From: Leucosporidium creatinivorum
Taxonomy: Eukaryota; Basidiomycota; Microbotryomycetes; Leucosporidiales; Leucosporidiaceae
Assembly (NCBI GenBank): GCA_001600635.1
Contig: BCKL01000008.1
Span: forward strand, 591,770 to 655,769
Length of the DNA stretch: 64,000 nt
Direction: 5' to 3'
This document shows, in pieces, positions 19,057 to 30,084 of this stretch. A model generated the notes under the pieces. It had not been told where the DNA came from, ran no database searches, and worked only from the letters and a program-made list of their open reading frames with translations. Position 1 is the stretch's first letter. The number at the start of each line of letters is the position of its first letter. The translations under genes were made by a program, and so were the position numbers.

Positions 19057-21681
19057 ATGCCTCCACCGCCGTATACTGGCCTACACGCCAGCCCATCTCC
19101 ACCGCGTCCACCCTCGAAACCGCACGAGCAACACGCCCCCGCTCCCATCGCTTCCACCTCGCGCCTGTTAATCAACGCCGAACCTCAGGGCCGAGCTCGG
19201 AATCAGGCTACAGCAACCAAAAGCAAGTGCTGGTGCGGTACAGCACCCCTCGGTCGACGCGCCGGACATGCAGCAGCCCTCGCCATCGCCCTTCTCGCAC
19301 CTGCCGCCGTTACCGCTTCGCCCGTCTCTTCTTCGCCGCGGTCGCCCAAGCAGACGGGCAAGTTGCGCGCGGTAGACTCGGATTCACCTACACGACCGAC
19401 GCCCACCACCCCTCCTCCCTCGTATCCCAACCTGGCCGATCCCTCTCAGGCAAGCCTCGACCCACCGTCAGCCCTATTCATCGCGCAAGGGGGAGTCGCT
19501 TCTCCTCGTCGGCGGAAACGAGCGGCCGTGCTGCCCAAGTACGAGTATGTTGATGGAGCATGGGTCATCAACCCTACGGCTACGCTGCGAGGGCGCACCG
19601 CAGGCGGCGGCGGAGGCGAGGCTGCTCTCGCCGGGGACGACAGCGCAACGGCGCGGGCGACCGCTCTGCAGGACAACCTCGACGAGCTCACCAGTGCAAC
19701 TCGTACCAAGACCACCTCGACTCGACGCACCACTAGCACTACCCTCAGCTCTTCCTCCCCCTCTGCACCCCTTCCAACACCGAGTCCCACGACCTCCGCC
19801 AATCCTCCCCACGGTACGCCCAAGATAGCAGCCGCCGCTTCTTCAACCAATTTCACCATCCCCGACGGCTGGGCCGCTACTCCCAGGGAGACCAATTTCT
19901 ACGCCGTGCCCGTCATTGTTGCCATGTCGGTTCTCGTGGCTATTACGGTCGTCGGGACGGTTGTCGGTTCGGTCGTTTGGAGACGCAAGAGGAGGGTCAA
20001 GAGGAATAAGGAGGGCGAGGCGGAGAAGGGGAGGATGGGGAGGATGATGGAGAAGGTTGGATTGGGGGCGATTAGCGAGAAAACGAGGAAGAAGAGGAAG
20101 GGAGGGAAGAGCAAGGGAAAGAAGGGCGGTGGAGCGAGTGGGGGTGGAGCGGGCGCAGAAGGTACAGCGGCAGGTCTCGCACGAGTCGACTCTCGTGTAT
20201 CGAGTGACTTGGGAAGCGGTAGCGCCGGAGGTCGACGCGCCATCACTCGCGCCAACGCCTCGGCGATCCCACCAGCAGGTCGACTTCGCCCTCGACGCCG
20301 ACGACAGCCACGGGTCGAGGACGAGGAGCAAGAAGAGGAGGAACGCTCCGCTCTTACAGGATCGCAGTCCGACCGGTCGGCAACCCCTCACGACACGCTC
20401 ACCTCCCGCCTGCATGCTCGGCTTCGCGGTGCCCCTCCTTCCTCCTCGACTACTCAACAAGGACCCTCCACCGTCTTCTCCCGCGACTTGGACCGCACCT
20501 CCACCCACTCGACCTACTCGTCCGGCGGACGCCTCTCCCGCACCTCCTCGCTCGCCGCCTCCCTCCATTCCACCCACTCGCACTCGAACGACCCCTCTCG
20601 CCTCCTCGGCCAACCAACCGACATCGACGAGCTCCGACCGACCCTCTCTCGCTCCTCCTCTCGACGCTCCCTCACCCCTTCCACCCACTCCGCCCAGTCC
20701 AACACCTCGGCGGCGTTCGGCTCGACCGTTCTGGACGTTCCACTCCCCGCGCTCGGTCCTCCAGCGTATCGCCCTTCGTCGTCGACTGTGCAGTCTACTA
20801 CGAGGATGTCGGTCTCGAGGGTTCCGGTGCCGAGGATTGAGGTCGAGGATGAGGAGGAGGAGGAGGAGCCGGCGGGAGTGCAGAGGGATGCGCAGGGGCA
20901 GCTGTGGCATTGGCCTAATGAGAAGCCGGCGAGGCAGGTCGCTGCGACGAGCTCTTCCAACAACAGCAGCGGAATGAGGAGGTCGAGCCGCGTCCCTGCA
21001 CCAGCACCGGCCGCCGAGCAGGACACCGAGCAGGAGGAGGAGGCCGACCAACCCCCCACCGATCCCTCCCTCTACTCCGCTCACCTCGCTACAGACGACA
21101 AGGCCGTACTCGCGCGGATTAGGCAACAGGCTACTACACCTCTCGCCCAGGCTGGCGAGACATCGTCCTCGAGTCGGCCCGAGGCTTCGGCGCCTGCGCC
21201 TGAGGAGGATGAGGAAGTGGATGAAGATGGGTTCGAACGCCTCCCTCTCCCGCTTCCTCGAGCTGGACCCTCCCACCCCGCGCCTTCCGCCCCTCCTCCC
21301 CCCTCGGCGCCCCCTTCTCAGTCCTCCCGCCTCCCGGCCCCTCCCCAACCCATCGACTCGGCCTTCGACTACACCTCTTCCTCCACTTTCACACCTTCCA
21401 CTGCCCTCCCAACCTCTGCGACGGGGGATCGGAAGACGTCCACTGGACCATCTGGCTCCTCGAGAAGGAGGGCGCCGGTCGACGAAGAGGCCGAGCATGA
21501 GGAGGGGGAGGAGCAGGGCTTCTTGCCTGTTTATCAGACGCGCGAGAGGAGTAGAGTCATGGAGATGGCTTCTGCGCCGCCTGCTGGGGAGGAGGGTGAG
21601 GGGTTCGAGGAAGGCGAGGAGAGCTGGGCGGAGGAGGATAGACAGAGGTGGGAGGGGAGGGAAGAGGAGGGGCAGGTATAG
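19057..21681 (+). CDS. Low-complexity single-pass membrane protein, 874 aa, intronless
   Basis: One uninterrupted frame, unusual in this intron-rich region. Residues about 70-90 form a hydrophobic stretch (AALAIALLAPAAVTASP) that could be an internal signal sequence, preceded by a long Pro/Ser/Ala leader. A clear transmembrane helix, VPVIVAMSVLVAITVVGTVV, lies at about residue 290 and is followed by a strongly basic stop-transfer segment (WRRKRRVKRNKEG). The roughly 560-residue cytoplasmic tail is Ser/Pro/Arg-rich with acidic runs (EDEEEEEE, EQEEEAD). The layout (Ser/Thr-rich outside, one helix, basic then disordered tail) resembles fungal cell-surface sensors or SKG6/AXL2-like polarity proteins, but no conserved domain is recognisable. 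Function unknown. Because composition is so biased, long antisense frames also exist here; the sense frame is preferred for its TM topology, its 5' UTR intron and clean start and stop. Confidence 0.65.
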   Translation: MPPPPYTGLHASPSPPRPPSKPHEQHAPAPIASTSRLLINAEPQGRARNQATATKSKCWCGTAPLGRRAGHAAALAIALLAPAAVTASPVSSSPRSPKQTGKLRAVDSDSPTRPTPTTPPPSYPNLADPSQASLDPPSALFIAQGGVASPRRRKRAAVLPKYEYVDGAWVINPTATLRGRTAGGGGGEAALAGDDSATARATALQDNLDELTSATRTKTTSTRRTTSTTLSSSSPSAPLPTPSPTTSANPPHGTPKIAAAASSTNFTIPDGWAATPRETNFYAVPVIVAMSVLVAITVVGTVVGSVVWRRKRRVKRNKEGEAEKGRMGRMMEKVGLGAISEKTRKKRKGGKSKGKKGGGASGGGAGAEGTAAGLARVDSRVSSDLGSGSAGGRRAITRANASAIPPAGRLRPRRRRQPRVEDEEQEEEERSALTGSQSDRSATPHDTLTSRLHARLRGAPPSSSTTQQGPSTVFSRDLDRTSTHSTYSSGGRLSRTSSLAASLHSTHSHSNDPSRLLGQPTDIDELRPTLSRSSSRRSLTPSTHSAQSNTSAAFGSTVLDVPLPALGPPAYRPSSSTVQSTTRMSVSRVPVPRIEVEDEEEEEEPAGVQRDAQGQLWHWPNEKPARQVAATSSSNNSSGMRRSSRVPAPAPAAEQDTEQEEEADQPPTDPSLYSAHLATDDKAVLARIRQQATTPLAQAGETSSSSRPEASAPAPEEDEEVDEDGFERLPLPLPRAGPSHPAPSAPPPPSAPPSQSSRLPAPPQPIDSAFDYTSSSTFTPSTALPTSATGDRKTSTGPSGSSRRRAPVDEEAEHEEGEEQGFLPVYQTRERSRVMEMASAPPAGEEGEGFEEGEESWAEEDRQRWEGREEEGQV

Positions 21682-22029
21682 AATCAGAGCTTGTGCTGGG
21701 TGTAGATTCTCCGACTGACTGTTGTGTGTGTGACCCGCTGTGACTCGTACCCCGCCTTCCTTCGCCTTTCGCCGTTCACGCTTTCCCTGTCCTATTTGAT
21801 CCTTTCAGCCGTCCTCTTTCAGTCCCCTTCAGCAGTATTTTCCAACCCCAATTTTAGTATTTCCACGCAACTTGAATCGCAATGGTTTTTGCATCGTTCT
21901 CGTCGTCCTGGTGCAGCGCGAAGGAGAGAGTGCAGCGCGAAACCTCGGACTCAGCTCTCGGCTCGGCCAAGTGAGAAAAAACGGTTACAACAGCGATAAC
22001 TTGGATTACTGCTCGGAAAGATACCACCA
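21682..22029. other. Intergenic region between convergent genes
   Basis: 348 bases between two 3' ends, AT-richer than the surroundings (TTTCAGCAGTATTTTCC and similar near 21825-21860), consistent with two 3' UTRs. Nothing else seen. Confidence 0.5.
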
Positions 22030-23159
22030 TCAACCCTCCTCTTGAGCCTCCTGTCGCTCCATCTCCTCCATCATCTTTTGTCGCTCTTTGGCTCGAAGTT
22101 GGGCGAGGATGCGATCTTCGTCCGAGTCGACGAGCATCTGTCGAGGCGAATCAAAGGTCAGCCTGCGCGCCGAGACGGACAAGGAGAGAAGCACGACTCA
22201 CCGACTTGGGGAACGCCGAAGGGAAGCTATCCACCCCTGCCGCTGGTAGTGGTGGTGGTGTCTCCTCACCGCCGAGCACCTCCGGTCTCCTCCCCGCCGC
22301 CCATCCAACTTCCACGCCCTTCCACCCCCCACTCTCCCCTCCCGCTTCCTTAGCCTCCATAACCCTCACCGCCGCGGCCAGCGTCCTAAACTTGACGCTC
22401 GCCCTTCCTTTCGGGATCTTCTCCCCTCCGCCGAGGATGAGGTCGATGTCGGGTGGAGGAGCTGGGGAGAGGAGGGAGGCGAGGTAGGTGATTAGGTCGG
22501 AGGAGGTGAGGATGGAGGAGGATTTGGGGAACTTGAGCTTGAGTGTTGTATCTAGAGGACCGAGTTCGATGGCTCCGCCCGAACCACTCTCGTTGGCTTC
22601 CTTCCTCCTCCGCCGTTCGGCCTCTCGGATCCGATCGACCTCCTCATCCCTCTCCTTAGCTTCTCTCGCCAATCCAGCCGCTCCCCCACCCATCTTCTGT
22701 TGCCTCAATCTCCTGCCCTCCTCCCTCAATCTCTCGACCTCGCTCTTCTGTCCCCTCTCCTCCTCCTTCCTCCTCTTGAACTCCCTCTCCCCTCGCTCCA
22801 ACTCCTCGGCCATGCCCTTCCGCTTACTATCCAGCGCAGCGAACCTTAATTTCCGAGCATTCCTAGCGGTGAGCAAGGCGTCAAAGGAAGCGCGTTGGAT
22901 CGGGTCGAGGAGGATGGAGGAGGCGGTTTTGAGGTCGTGGAAGAGGGCTGCTGCTTCGGGGTTACCGGGGTTCTGTGAAGAAGATCAGAAGGAGAGTTAG
23001 TAGGTGCTGTAGGAAGATGTAGGAGAAGAGCAGACGTACGCGGTCGGGATGGACCTTGAGTGAACGCTTGCGGTAGGCGGTCTTAATTTGGTCTAAAGAG
23101 GCTGTAGGCTCTACCTCGAGCAAAGCGTAATAGTCGACATCTTGAATTACGTCGCCCAT
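22030..23159 (-). CDS. DNAJC17-like J-domain protein with C-terminal RRM-like region, 332 aa
   Basis: Minus-strand exons 23159-23040, 22972-22202 and 22137-22030, coding length a multiple of three. The N-terminus has a J domain: [45 protein letters not shown], including the HPD tripeptide that stimulates Hsp70 ATPase. A long charged coiled coil (about residues 95-185, [23 protein letters not shown] and on) follows, then an RRM-like segment ([28 protein letters not shown], then [20 protein letters not shown]). J + coiled coil + RRM is the architecture of DNAJC17 and yeast Cwc23/cwf23, spliceosome-associated J proteins of the nucleus. That fits an intron-dense genome. The gene is head-to-head with MAM33, with only 109 bases between start codons, so they probably share a bidirectional promoter. 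Confidence 0.85.
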
Positions 23160-23268
23160 TCTGTTTCTGTAGCTGTAGCGAAACCGAGTCGAAAAGGCAA
23201 GAGGACAAGCCTTGGAATCTCAAGTCAGCTCTCTCCTTGCCTCCTTCACTGAGTTCATCACCCAAGTT

Positions 23269-24598
23269 ATGTCGCGCTCGCTCCTTCGTCTCGCTCGCTC
23301 CGCCACCCGCTCGACCGCCCTCCGCCCTGCTCTCAGCCTTCGCTCAGCCGCCGTCCAGCCTGCGTCGTTGCGCTCCATCTCCAGCAGTCTTCCTCGCTTC
23401 GAAGCTAGTCAGTTACATCTCTCCGCTCGCTTGGGAAGAAATCCAGCGCTGACAAAGGGGGGACTTTGTGAACACAGCCTCCCTCAGTGCCAAGCTACAG
23501 GAGGAGCTCAAGTTCGAGGAGGAGAACGAGCATCAGGGAGAGCCTCAGTTCTTGACCGACTTCAAGAGCGATGGGGTGTGGACTGTGCGTAGTGTTTCCT
23601 ACCTCTCGTTTCAAGCGACTGTACATCTCGCTGATGCTGTCAAAAACAGGTCGTCAACGAGCCCGGAGCGGACGAAGTGATCCTCAGCCGTTCATACGGT
23701 AACGAATCGTTCGTCCTTGCCACCCTCCTTCTTCTTGCCCGCTCTACACACCTTTGACCCACTCTGCTTCAACACCACAGCATCCGCCTCATCTTCTCCA
23801 TCTCGGACCTGGACGCCGTGCCCGAAGCGGACGAGTATGATCCCGAAGCTGTGGCCGAGGAGGGCGCTCCTGCTGCTGGTGGTGTGGAGGAGGATGGGGA
23901 GCATGGACCTACGGAGGAGAGCTTCCCCGTGGAGACTGCTATTACTATTACCAAGGCGGGAGTGGAGGGAGCGTTGACGATTGATGCGGTGGCTCAGGGT
24001 GAGTTGAGTTTGGGCCGAGGGTGGAGGGGTGAGAGAAAGAGAGCGATTGTGCTGACGGCTTCGATCGTGCGTGATACAGATGGACTCTTTACGATCCAGA
24101 ACATCAGCTTCTACGAGGATGGCGGACTCGCGCTGGGTCAGAGCGGCGAGGACGACTGGAAGAGGCAGGGATTGTACATGGGTCCTGCTGTACGTTTCTT
24201 TTCCTCCCTCTCTTTTCCTCCTTCTCTTCTCTTTCGCTCAGCGCTGACTTTCAGAGATGAACAGTTCGACAACCTCGACGAGGGAGTGCAGGCCGAGTTT
24301 GAGTCCTTCTTGGAGGAGAGGGGCATCAACTCGAGCCTTGCGCTCTTCATTCCTGATCTCGCCGAATTCAAGTACGTGCTTTCCTCCTTCTCTCCTCCTT
24401 TGAAGCGAGCTTGCCGCTGACCCCTCCTCTTGGTTTATCGAACTGCAGGGAGCAGAAGTACGTTTCACCCTCTTCTCTGACTCGCTCGGCTCGGCTCGGC
24501 TTCTGCCTCAAGCCGTAACGCTTGCTGACCTGCCTCGATGGTCGAACAGGGAGTACGTCTCGTGGCTCAAGTCGGTCAACAAGTTCATCGAGGCCTAA
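23269..24598 (+). CDS. MAM33: Mitochondrial matrix acidic protein MAM33/p32, 265 aa
   Basis: Eight exons: 23269-23407, 23478-23584, 23650-23708, 23781-23998, 24080-24189, 24265-24371, 24449-24457 and 24550-24598. The first 45 residues are Arg/Ser/Ala-rich without acids (MSRSLLRLARSATRSTALRP), a mitochondrial presequence. The mature part is acidic and has the p32/gC1qBP (MAM33) pattern: SLSAKLQEELKFEEEN, a Glu-rich loop, DGLFTIQNISFYEDG, then LDEGVQAEFESFLEERGINSSLALFIPDLAEFKEQKEYVSWLKSVNKFI. The family forms a doughnut-shaped homotrimer in the matrix and supports mitochondrial translation and ribosome assembly. Exon 7 is only nine bases and encodes the EQ of the conserved EFKEQKEYV motif. The start at 23269 gives the presequence; the gene shares a short promoter with the DNAJC17-like gene. 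Confidence 0.9.
24449..24457 (+). other. MAM33: 9-nt microexon of MAM33
   Basis: Bases GGAGCAGAA between AACTGCAG and GTACGT. They complete Lys, then give Glu-Gln and two bases of the next Lys, restoring the family motif FKEQKEYV. The exon is in phase, so skipping would remove KEQ without a frameshift. Confidence 0.85.
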
Positions 24599-25663
24599 GT
24601 CTCTCTCTTTCGACTCGGTTCGACTCGGAGGGAGGAGTGGGATCCGCTCGCTCTCAGTCATGAGCATAGCAGGATTGAGGGGCGATTGCAGCAAGGATGG
24701 ATTCAGTAGTGTAACTTTGATTATTCTCACAGCTCTCAGCGACGGGCTTAGCGCGAGGAGAAGGCAAGGAGAGGACGATGCTCGGCGGTGCTTCGAGAGC
24801 GTATGTAGAGGACGCTGAGACCCAACTCTTCGCTAGTCCCTTTCCCTTTCAAGCGAGAGCGATTTTGCTTTCGACTCGACGCTGGGTGCATGCTCCCTCA
24901 CTCGTTCAGAGACTCCCGTCGTTCTCCTGCCGATGAAGCGGTCATGGGCCAGTATCGCCGGTGGCAGCTTCGCGTACATATATCATCTCAGGTTGAACTC
25001 AGTCCTGAAGGTACATATTCTGCTGTTTCTGTACCCTCGCCGAAGCTTTTGCCTCGCCGTAGAACCTGCTCCTTCGGCGCTCGGCGCAGGGGAAGGAGGA
25101 GGGAGAGAGCAGCATCTCGGCGCCAGGTTCTCGATATCCTAAAGCAGCAAGTCCCAAATCTTACGCGTGTACCAATCGAATTGTAATCCCCCAATTCGCA
25201 TCTCGACCCTTTGTGGTGGTGGCATTCCTCGCGATCTGAGTTTCGGCGCTGGCGCTGGCGACGGGCGGGTGTTCCTCTCTTGCCTTCACAACAAGGCAGC
25301 TTTGCCTTGCCTTTGACCTTGCTACAGATTTATCACACACTCGTTTAACCACCTACATTCGTTTACAACACTTCCCACCGTCCTTCGACACCCTTTCCCT
25401 TTCCCCCTTTGCCCTTGGCCGCAGCTTGGACTAGACGCGCTCTCAATCCCTCTCTCCTCTCTCCTCTCGTCGTCCAGCTCGTCTCTTTCACTCTTCCGCC
25501 CGCCCAAGGAGGACAGCTCGTTCATCGTGTACTTGAACGCGTAACACCCTCGCCAGCGTATACCTCCCTACAACTCTTCCACTCGCACTCGAAAGTCGGT
25601 CAACACTCAACGGTCGCCTTCCCATCTCTCTCCTCGCTCTCCCTTCTCTCTCAGCGGGACACG
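24599..25663. other. Intergenic region and kinase promoter/5' UTR
   Basis: About 1.07 kb between MAM33 and the kinase gene. The last 330 bases are C/T-rich, as in a long 5' leader. Copies of the GCGCCGAG / CTCGGCGC motif are seen near 25075-25120. No coding segment supported. Confidence 0.5.
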
Positions 25664-28600
25664 ATGTCCTCCCGACCAAGGGGCTCAGACGAGTCCTCGT
25701 CTTCCACACACCAGCAACAGCAAGCGCCTCAGCCTCCGAGGGAGAGGACAGGCGGGCGACACGCCCAAGAGAAGAGGCGCGAGTCGGGTCAGCCTGGTGG
25801 GAATAAAGAGAGGGAGCGGCAGGAGAAGGAGGATCCCAAGCATGTGGGACCGTGGAGGATTGGAAAGACGATTGGCAAGGGGAGTAGTGGTGAGTTGCGT
25901 CTTGTAGCTCTTCAGCTCGGAGCCAGAGGGGGCAAGCGCGCCGGTTGACGCGTTTGCGGGTGGAAGGGATGAGTTGAGCTGACGACTGGACTGCACATGG
26001 TACAGGCCGAGTCAAGATTGCCAGACATACCGTCACGCACCAGTATGCCGCCGTCAAGATTGTGCCCAAACCTCGTCCCCAAGCAGCGAGCCCCACCTCC
26101 AAGGCCGACAAGGTTGGTCTTTCGCCGCTTTCCCACGCCGAAAGAGCGTGTACAATGGAGCAGAGCTGACCTCTGATGGTGATGAATAGATGCTTCTCGG
26201 GATTGAGCGCGAGATTGTCATCATGAAGCTGATTGAGCATCCCAACGTCCTTCGGCTCATGGATGTTTGGGAGACGGGGAACGACCTGTACGCTTCTCTT
26301 CGCGCGTTCAGAAGCTCGGGTCCGAGTGTTCACTGACGATTCCGAACCCACAGCTACCTGATCATGGAGTACGTCGAAGGCGGCGAGCTGTTCGACTACC
26401 TCGTCTCGCGCGGTCGGCTGCACGCCGACGAAGCGCTGCACTACTTTCAGCAAATCATCTCGGGCGTCGACTATTGCCATCGGTTCAACATCTGTCATCG
26501 CGACCTCAAGCCCGAGAACCTCTTGCTCGATGGAGAGAAGAATATCAAGATTGCCGATTTTGGCATGGCTGCGCTGGAGAGGGGTGGGAAACTGTTGGAG
26601 ACGAGTTGTGGGTCGCCGCATTATGCTTCGCCCGAGATTGTCGCTGTACGTTCTCTTTCCCAACTCTCGCTTGACTGTAGCTGACCCCTTGAGCTCAAAC
26701 AGGGCCTCAACTACCATGGCTCCTCCTCGGACATTTGGTCCTGCGGGATCATCCTCTTTGCCCTCCTCACCGGTCGCCTCCCCTTCGACGACGAGAACAT
26801 TCGCCACCTCCTCGCTAAGGTCAAGGTCGGCAAATTCACCATGCCCCCCGAGCTGCCCTCCGACGCCAAGGACCTCATTCGGCGGATGCTCGAGGTCAAC
26901 CCGGAGAAGCGGATCACTGTGCGTTTCTTGCTCCTTCCTCCTCCTCCTTCTCCCTCTCTGAGCTGATCTCGTCGGTCGGTCGGTCGAACAGATGGAGCAA
27001 ATCCAAGTGCACCCCTGGATGACTCGCAACCCTCCTCGGTCCATCTACGGCGCGCCCCCTTACATCCCTCCCTCTATCGACCAGATCGACCACCCCGTCG
27101 CCTCGCGCAGGGATATCGACCCCGACATCCTCAGCAACTTGCGGACGCTGTGGAACGGCGCGTCCGAGCAGGAGATCACCGAGGCGTTGTTAAGCGATGA
27201 GTGAGTTCTCGGCGTTCGCTGAGGCTGGGGAGGGGAGAGAGTGGAGCTGACCGAGCTTGGGTGGCGATACAGAAAAACGTGGGAGAAGGTGTTTTATTGC
27301 TTGTTGTGCAAGTATCGGACAAGGAACCTCGAGAACTTTAATATGGAGGAGGAGGAGGTTCGCAAACCGCCGCGCAAGTCGGTCGGTGAGTAGTCTCAGG
27401 CTCTCTTTCGCGTCGAGAGTCGATCACTGATGCTATTCGCAATCGCAGAGAAACGCCAACACGTCGTCAACACGGGAGCCATCGCCTCTCGGTCCCGTCG
27501 GTCTCGCCAGTCGTTGCAGAACATCGCCGCCGCCGGCGCTACTGCTACTACGACCAAGCGCTCCGCTGCACCCAAAGCGAGCGGCTCGACCTCCCCACCA
27601 CCGCACCACACTCGACCCGCTCCCTCCGCTCCTCCCGCCACTACCTCCTCGCCTCAGCACGCTCGCTCCTCGCCTCGCGCTCCTCGACCACTTCCTACCG
27701 CTCCCGCTTCGGCAGCAGCGGGGACGCCCTCCTCCCGCGTTCCTCAGATTCACCTCCAGTCCGCTACGCCCGATACGGTCCCTCAGATTGGGCTGGCCCT
27801 CCCTCTCCCTCCTCAATCGACCCAGTCGAGCCCTCTCGCCAACTCGGGAGGATGGGAATCAGCTCCTCCTTCGCCTTCGCCCGCGCAGATCGCTTTCGAC
27901 TCGGCCCAGCAACAAGCTCAACCCACCACCAACGCATCCTACATCCCCCCCGCCTCGCCCGCACCAACTTTCGACTCCACCGCCGTGGGAGCAGGAGGCG
28001 CGCCCGTCCTTCCCATTCATATCCCCCAAACCGGCGACGCCGCGATGCAGCAATTCTTCCATGACATTGTGGGCCAGCTGCAGACTATCTCGTTGAGGAA
28101 CTCGTTGCCTCCGAGTCCGATGGGAAGCCCCGTCATGGGCTTCAGAGGGGATAGCTATCTCGGCGGTGGAGGAGGAGGATCGGTTGGAGGAAGGGATAGC
28201 GTGATGAGTAATGGGTCGAATGCGAGGACGACGCCTTTGCCCGATATCGGAGGAGGAGGAGCAGGCGACCAGTTCGAGGATGCAGAGGAGGACGACGAGT
28301 CGGATGCTGGAGGATACGAGGGAGGAGCCGCCTCGAGCTCGGTCATGTCGGGCTCGATGCGCGGGCAGACGCCTTCGTACGATAGCAATCAGGACCCCTT
28401 CCGCATCAGCTACCAGCAACCCCCTCCTCCTCACCGCTCGACCTCGCCCTCCTCCCCCATCCGCCCTCTCTCCGTCGCTACCTCCCCTATCGGTCCCGGA
28501 CCCCCTCTCATCCGCCCAAGAATCGCCATGCGCGGTTCTTCGCGCGAGGCATCCCGTCCTTCCAGTCGCAACGACTACGCCTCTGGGGACAAGGAGAACC

Positions 28601-29733
28601 GCGCCGCTCCTCCTCCTCCCTCCCACAACCAGGCCGGTCGGAGGATCCCTCCCCCTCTCGCTCCTCGGCCTACAGCCAGTGCAGCGCAAGCGGGCAAGGA
28701 GAGAGCCACCCTCGGATTGGCGATCCAGAGTGCCGGAGTGCCGAGCTTTGAGTATGAGATGATTGAGATGCCCGATTCGCCGACGGCGTTGAAGGGGCAT
28801 GGAAATGGGTATGGGATGCAGGGAGGGCAGAAGAGGATGACGATGAAGAAGAAACGTGAGTTGTGTTGCTTCTTTTCGAGAGGGAGATGAGGAGGAGGAT
28901 CGTAGCTGACCCGAGACCTCCCCGACCACAGCTGCCCAAGTCTCCTTCTCGCCCAACCCTCCTTCGCAGTTTGGTGGAGAGCCGCCTTCGCCCAAGCAGA
29001 GCTGGTTCGCTGGACTCTTCAACTGGAAGCAGCTCGTATGTCCTCTGCTACCCACTCGCCACGCCCTTCACTCGACTTCGGGCGCTGACCTTCTGTCGCC
29101 CCTTCTCCTTCTCCGCCCGCAGAACTACACCCTCATGTCCACCGACAACGCTCACCCTACTCGATTGGCATGCAAGAAGCTCCTCGAGGGCATGGGCGTC
29201 AACGTCTCGGTGCAGAACGCCGACGGCCTCGCCATCCTCAAGTGCCGAGTGCACGAGCTTCGAGGTGAGCTCGTCTTAGCTCTCCTGCTCCCTCTTCAAC
29301 ATCAGCTGACGGTCCTCCCTCCGCCCATCAGAAGGATACAACTCGACCGGTCCCCTCAAGCCCACCAAGTTCCGCGTCGAGCTCAGCTCGCACACCTCGC
29401 TCAACTCGTCGCCCCTGCTCGGCGGTCCTGTCGCTCCTTCGAACGCTGAGTCGAGGTCACAGTATCCTACGGTCGTCACTCTCGTCATGGAGAAGGGAGC
29501 GCACTCGACCTTCAAGGCTACTTACAACCGTCTACGGGCTCAGTGGGAGTGAGTTGATGCTCGCTTGCCTCTTCGCCGAGAACATCGAAAGCTGACCCTC
29601 CTCTCTCTGTTCAATCAGGCTCGACGATCCTCGCGGCTCAGCGCAGGGAGTTCGTCTCATCCCCTCGCCTATGCCATCACCCATCCTCAACCACCACGGC
29701 AGCTTCGGTCGGCGGTCTCCCATGCTCGCCTGA
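25664..29733 (+). CDS. Ser/Thr kinase, Gin4/Hsl1 (Nim1-type CAMKL) family, 1081 aa
   Basis: Twelve exons: 25664-25889, 26006-26112, 26190-26287, 26354-26645, 26703-26918, 26992-27200, 27273-27385, 27449-28855, 28932-29035, 29123-29264, 29332-29548 and 29619-29733; all phases agree. Kinase domain at residues about 63-330: glycine loop IGKGSSGRVKIA, VAIK-type lysine in YAAVKIV, catalytic loop [19 protein letters not shown] (DFG), activation segment [13 protein letters not shown], then the P+1 and [35 protein letters not shown] and the following [11 protein letters not shown] are Nim1/Gin4/Hsl1 hallmarks. A long Ser/Pro-rich disordered region follows. The C-terminus ([42 protein letters not shown]) has a KA1-like membrane-binding pattern. 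These kinases sit at the septin ring and inhibit Wee1 to link bud morphogenesis with mitosis. Which of Gin4, Kcc4 or Hsl1 it corresponds to cannot be told. Confidence 0.88.
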
Positions 29734-30084
29734 GCCCGACCCTTCCATCCCTTCTCATTTTCCTCCATATCCTTAACTTATCAGCATTTTTCTCATCTCA
29801 CACAACACCACCTCTCTCATCGTAACTCTTCGCTTCATCTCTTGTTATACCCCTTCATCCCTCTCCACCTCCTCAACCCTCGCAGCGCGCGCAATCTCCT
29901 GCGAGCGCTCAAGGACTCCATTCCGCTATAGCTATTTATCCTACACCGACTCGTGCACTTGTAACGAATTCCAGTCGAGATTCAATTCGCACGACAACAG
30001 CGAGCCTGAGAGGCGCCAAGAGCCAGTCGACGGCTCTCTCTCCTTCCTCCGCTTCGCTTTGTCTCTTCAACACCCACAACCAGC
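29734..30084. other. Intergenic region, kinase to inositol monophosphatase
   Basis: 351 bases, with a C/T-rich first half likely to be the kinase 3' UTR. Nothing else recognised. Confidence 0.5.

Noticed and set aside
19843-21498. 551-codon open frame on the minus strand
   Set aside because: It lies antisense to the low-complexity membrane-protein gene and its sequence is Arg/Gly-rich shadow composition without any domain. The sense frame has a TM helix and a leader intron.
25488-27044. 518-codon open frame on the minus strand
   Set aside because: Antisense to the kinase gene, whose spliced exons give an unmistakable kinase domain.
27859-29055. 398-codon open frame on the minus strand
   Set aside because: Antisense to the disordered region of the kinase; no motif and no splice logic.
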